8,914 nucleotides of DNA from Lachnospiraceae bacterium (GTDB lineage Bacteria > Bacillota_A > Clostridia > Lachnospirales > Lachnospiraceae), in the NCBI GenBank assembly GCA_024689605.1, contig JAILDD010000041.1:1-8914 (forward strand), written 5' to 3'. The notes beneath the pieces were generated by a model. The model saw only the letters and a program-made list of their open reading frames with translations. It had not been told where the DNA came from and searched no databases. Made by a program: the position numbers and the translations under genes. This document shows positions 5,062-8,914 of this stretch, in pieces (within the stretch, counting starts at the first letter, position 1; each line of letters starts with the position of its first letter).

Positions 5062-5128
5062 AATAATTGATTCATATTAATGCCTTAAATGTAGTTTTTG
5101 TTTAAGCAAATCTTTAATAGCGGGCTTC

Positions 5129-5157
5129 TGTAACTGAAAGAATCTATATGTTATAAA
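5129..5157 (+). promoter_or_regulatory. Possible promoter for yaaA-recF(-gyrB)
   Basis: An extended -10 element TGTTATAAA (TG at 5149-5150, hexamer TATAAA 5152-5157) stands about 28 bases before the yaaA ATG. The matching -35 (5129-5134) is poor. No terminator is seen after dnaN, so read-through from dnaN is also likely. Confidence 0.35.
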
Positions 5158-5184
5158 AGTTGCTTAACATTTGTGAATAGGAAA

Positions 5185-5397
5185 ATGACAGAAAAAAATA
5201 TCACCATAAAAGACGAATACATAAAGCTTGGCCAGGCACTAAAGCTTGCTGACATCGCAAGCGAAGGTGTGGAAGCCAAGTACATGATCCTTGACGAAAA
5301 AGTGAAGGTAAACGGTGAGGTATGCACTCAGCGTGGAAAAAAACTTTATAAGGGAGACGAGTTTGAAACAGAAGGTATAAAGGTGAAGGTGCAGTAA
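5185..5397 (+). CDS. yaaA: S4-domain RNA-binding protein YaaA
   Basis: This is a small S4-domain protein of the YaaA/RlbA type, always found between dnaN and recF in Firmicutes. The S4 fold binds structured RNA, and roles in ribosome assembly have been suggested for relatives. The visible S4 pattern is EYIKLGQALKLADIASEGVE, then KYMILDEKVKVNGEVCTQRG and KKLYKGDEF, with the typical VNGE and RGKKL elements. It has 70 residues from the ATG at 5185-5187. The start is uncertain: AGGA is only three or four bases before the ATG, and an in-frame GTG at 5173-5175 (74 residues) has no ribosome site. I chose the ATG because it gives the usual family length. The stop codon touches the recF ATG, indicating coupled translation. 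Confidence 0.9.
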   Translation: MTEKNITIKDEYIKLGQALKLADIASEGVEAKYMILDEKVKVNGEVCTQRGKKLYKGDEFETEGIKVKVQ

Positions 5398-6483
5398 ATG
5401 CTTATCAAGTCGCTTGAGCTTGACAATTACAGAAACTATAAAAATCTTAAGATAGATTTTGATAAGGGCGTCAACATCCTTTATGGAAATAATGCCCAGG
5501 GAAAGACCAACATACTTGAAGCTATTTACATGTCTTCCACCGCAAAGTCTCATAAAGGTTCCAAAGACAGGGACATTGTGAACTTTGATGCCAATGAAGG
5601 ACATATTAAAACTCTGATCGAAAAAGACGGAATGGAAAGACGCATAGACATGCATCTGCGTAAGTCCATGTCCAAAGGCGTTGCCGTCGATAAAGTAAGG
5701 ATAAAAAAGTTATCAGAGCTTTACGGATTATTAAATATAGTATTCTTCTCACCTGAAGATCTTAACATCATAAAAAATTCACCGGCTGAAAGAAGAAAAT
5801 TTATAAATCTTGAACTTTGCCAGCTGGATCAGATATATCTCTATGACCTCAATAATTACAACAAGGTGATCACTCAGAGAAATAATATCCTGAAGGAAAT
5901 CTATTTCAGACCTGACTACAGGGATATGCTGAGCATTTATGATACACAGGTAATATCCTATGGTACAAAGATCATAGAACGTAGAAAAAAATTCACAGAG
6001 CAGCTTAATGAAATAATATATTCCATTCATCAGAATATTTCCGGTGGCAAGGAAGAAATAAAGATCGTATATGCCCCCTTCTCTACTTCAGCAGAGTTTG
6101 AAGATAAATTAAAAAGAAATGTTGAGAAGGATATAAAGTATAAAAATACAACAGTCGGTCCCCACAGGGATGATTTCATTTTCTATACAAATGATGTGGA
6201 TGTAAGAGTCTACGGATCCCAGGGACAGCAGCGTACTGCTGCGCTTTCCCTAAAGCTTGCAGAAATAGAACTGGTAAAAAAGATAACAAAAGAAAATCCG
6301 GTGCTCTTACTTGATGATGTTTTATCAGAGCTTGACAGTAACAGACAAAACCACCTGCTTAACAGTATCGGAGATACACAGACAGTTATCACCTGTACAG
6401 GACTTGATGATTTCGTAAACAACCGTTTCGAATACGACAAAGTATATAAAGTAACCGAAGGCACAGTTCAGAGCGAAAACTAA
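5398..6483 (+). CDS. recF: DNA replication and repair protein RecF
   Basis: RecF is an SMC-like ATPase that, with RecO and RecR, loads RecA at single-strand gaps and helps restart stalled forks. It has 361 residues, the usual length, and is complete. It starts MLIKSLELDNYRNYKNL and has Walker A GNNAQGKT (30-37). The middle region FFSPEDLNIIKNSPAERRKF matches the family. TVGPHRDDF leads to the ABC-type signature YGSQGQQRTAALSL (272-285), and Walker B with the D-loop is LLLDDVLSELD (303-313). The ATG directly follows the yaaA TAA, and its ribosome site AAGGTG lies within the last codons of yaaA. The 83 bases before gyrB hold no terminator and no small gene; in Bacillus remB (yaaB) sits there. 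Confidence 0.98.
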   Translation: MLIKSLELDNYRNYKNLKIDFDKGVNILYGNNAQGKTNILEAIYMSSTAKSHKGSKDRDIVNFDANEGHIKTLIEKDGMERRIDMHLRKSMSKGVAVDKVRIKKLSELYGLLNIVFFSPEDLNIIKNSPAERRKFINLELCQLDQIYLYDLNNYNKVITQRNNILKEIYFRPDYRDMLSIYDTQVISYGTKIIERRKKFTEQLNEIIYSIHQNISGGKEEIKIVYAPFSTSAEFEDKLKRNVEKDIKYKNTTVGPHRDDFIFYTNDVDVRVYGSQGQQRTAALSLKLAEIELVKKITKENPVLLLDDVLSELDSNRQNHLLNSIGDTQTVITCTGLDDFVNNRFEYDKVYKVTEGTVQSEN

Positions 6484-6494
6484 AGACAGGGTGA

Positions 6495-8651
<2,157 letters not shown>

Positions 8652-8686
8652 CAAATATACAAGACAGAAGGTCAGTTCTTATGTCT

Positions 8687-8715
8687 TTGATATATTGTTA
8701 CAATAACAGTATAAC
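8687..8715 (+). promoter_or_regulatory. Promoter of the downstream lipoprotein gene
   Basis: TTGATA (8687-8692, 5 of 6), a 17-base spacer and TATAAC (8710-8715, 5 of 6) form a good housekeeping promoter. Predicted start is near 8722, leaving a leader of about 58 bases. It indicates that the lipoprotein gene is expressed on its own rather than only from gyrB read-through. Confidence 0.65.
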
Positions 8716-8736
8716 AACTAAATGAATAAATAAGAT

Positions 8737-8757
8737 AGAAGAACCGTACCTTCTTCT
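8737..8757 (+). repeat. Hairpin in the lipoprotein gene leader
   Basis: AGAAGAA (8737-8743) and TTCTTCT (8751-8757) are perfect 7-base inverted arms around the loop CCGTACC. They lie between the predicted transcription start and the ribosome site AAGGAG (8767-8772). There is no T-run, so it is a leader structure rather than a terminator. The stem is A/G-C/T rich and only moderately stable. Confidence 0.45.
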
Positions 8758-8779
8758 TACAGTAAAAAGGAGAATAAAA

Positions 8780-8914
8780 ATGAAGAAAAGACTCGTATCG
8801 TTACTTCTTGCAATGACAATGGTGACTACGGTAGTTACTGGCTGTAAGAATGATGTACCGCCTGCTGGGGAAGGTACAGTATCAGAAAATGTTGAAGAAC
8901 AGGGAACTGAAGCT
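8780..8914 (+). CDS. Lipoprotein, 3' end cut by the window
   Basis: Only the first 45 codons are visible. They encode a textbook lipoprotein signal peptide: a basic start (MKKR), a hydrophobic core (LVSLLLAMTMVTTVV) and the lipobox VTGC, with Cys22 as the expected lipidated residue. The mature part begins KNDVPPAGEGTVSEN and is acidic, Gly/Glu/Thr rich, a typical flexible tether. The ribosome site AAGGAG lies 7 bases before the ATG. The protein would be exported and anchored to the outer face of the membrane. Function cannot be judged: substrate-binding proteins, peptidases and hypothetical proteins all start this way. It occupies the place next to gyrB where gyrA is often found. Confidence 0.9.
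   Translation, partial: MKKRLVSLLLAMTMVTTVVTGCKNDVPPAGEGTVSENVEEQGTEA

Noticed and set aside
5082..5106. CTTAAA/TTTAAG inverted repeat after dnaN as a terminator
   Set aside because: Six A/T-dominated pairs with a long loop and no T-run after it; too weak to support.
8661..8687. AAGACA/TGTCTT inverted repeat after gyrB as a terminator
   Set aside because: Only 6 bp with an internal bulge and no T-run; it runs into the -35 of the next promoter.

Overview
This window spans a bacterial chromosomal replication origin, with the usual Firmicutes gene order diverging from it. On the minus strand, running left from the origin, are rpmH, rnpA, yidD and yidC (cut by the left edge). On the plus strand, running right, are dnaA, dnaN, yaaA, recF, gyrB and the first 45 codons of a lipoprotein gene. 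The protein sequences look most like the Clostridia, and specifically Lachnospiraceae relatives such as Butyrivibrio or Roseburia. The clues are the DnaN ending in ILPINIS, the RHRLKR form of the RnpA RNR box, the short membrane-anchored YidC and the AT-rich intergenic DNA. That placement rests on memory of the families, not on a search.

Layout. 1-1532 is the leftward ribosomal-protein/RNase P/membrane-insertion operon. A near-consensus promoter (1634-1662) drives it, and a clear intrinsic terminator/attenuator lies between rpmH and rnpA. 1533-2186 is the first non-coding origin block. It holds about eight DnaA-box-like 9-mers (only one is a perfect TTATNCACA), the dnaA promoter and a palindrome inside that promoter. 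2187-3569 is dnaA. 3570-3948 is the second non-coding origin block. It holds a long near-perfect hairpin, a small terminator-like hairpin, more DnaA-like boxes and a GC-rich/CTA-triplet/AT-rich stretch that matches the DnaA-trio unwinding element of bipartite origins. 3949-8651 carries dnaN, yaaA, recF and gyrB. The final part is a new promoter and a lipoprotein gene, in a place where many relatives have gyrA.

How the genes work together. DnaA binds the boxes on both sides of its own gene and opens the duplex, most likely at the dnaA-dnaN gap. DnaN is the sliding clamp loaded afterwards. RecF repairs gaps at stalled forks, and GyrB (with a GyrA encoded elsewhere) relieves supercoils. RpmH, RnpA, YidD and YidC serve ribosome assembly, tRNA 5' processing and membrane protein insertion. 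All genes run away from the origin, so they are transcribed in the direction of fork movement.

I see no phage, transposon, CRISPR, tRNA or rRNA sequence and no clearly new multi-gene system. The interesting material is in the origin: its second block, the degenerate DnaA boxes, the repeated AAGCC motifs and the 41-bp hairpin. There are also a few protein-level departures: an acidic GyrB N-terminal extension, His at the GyrB aminocoumarin-resistance position and Tyr at the YidC groove arginine.
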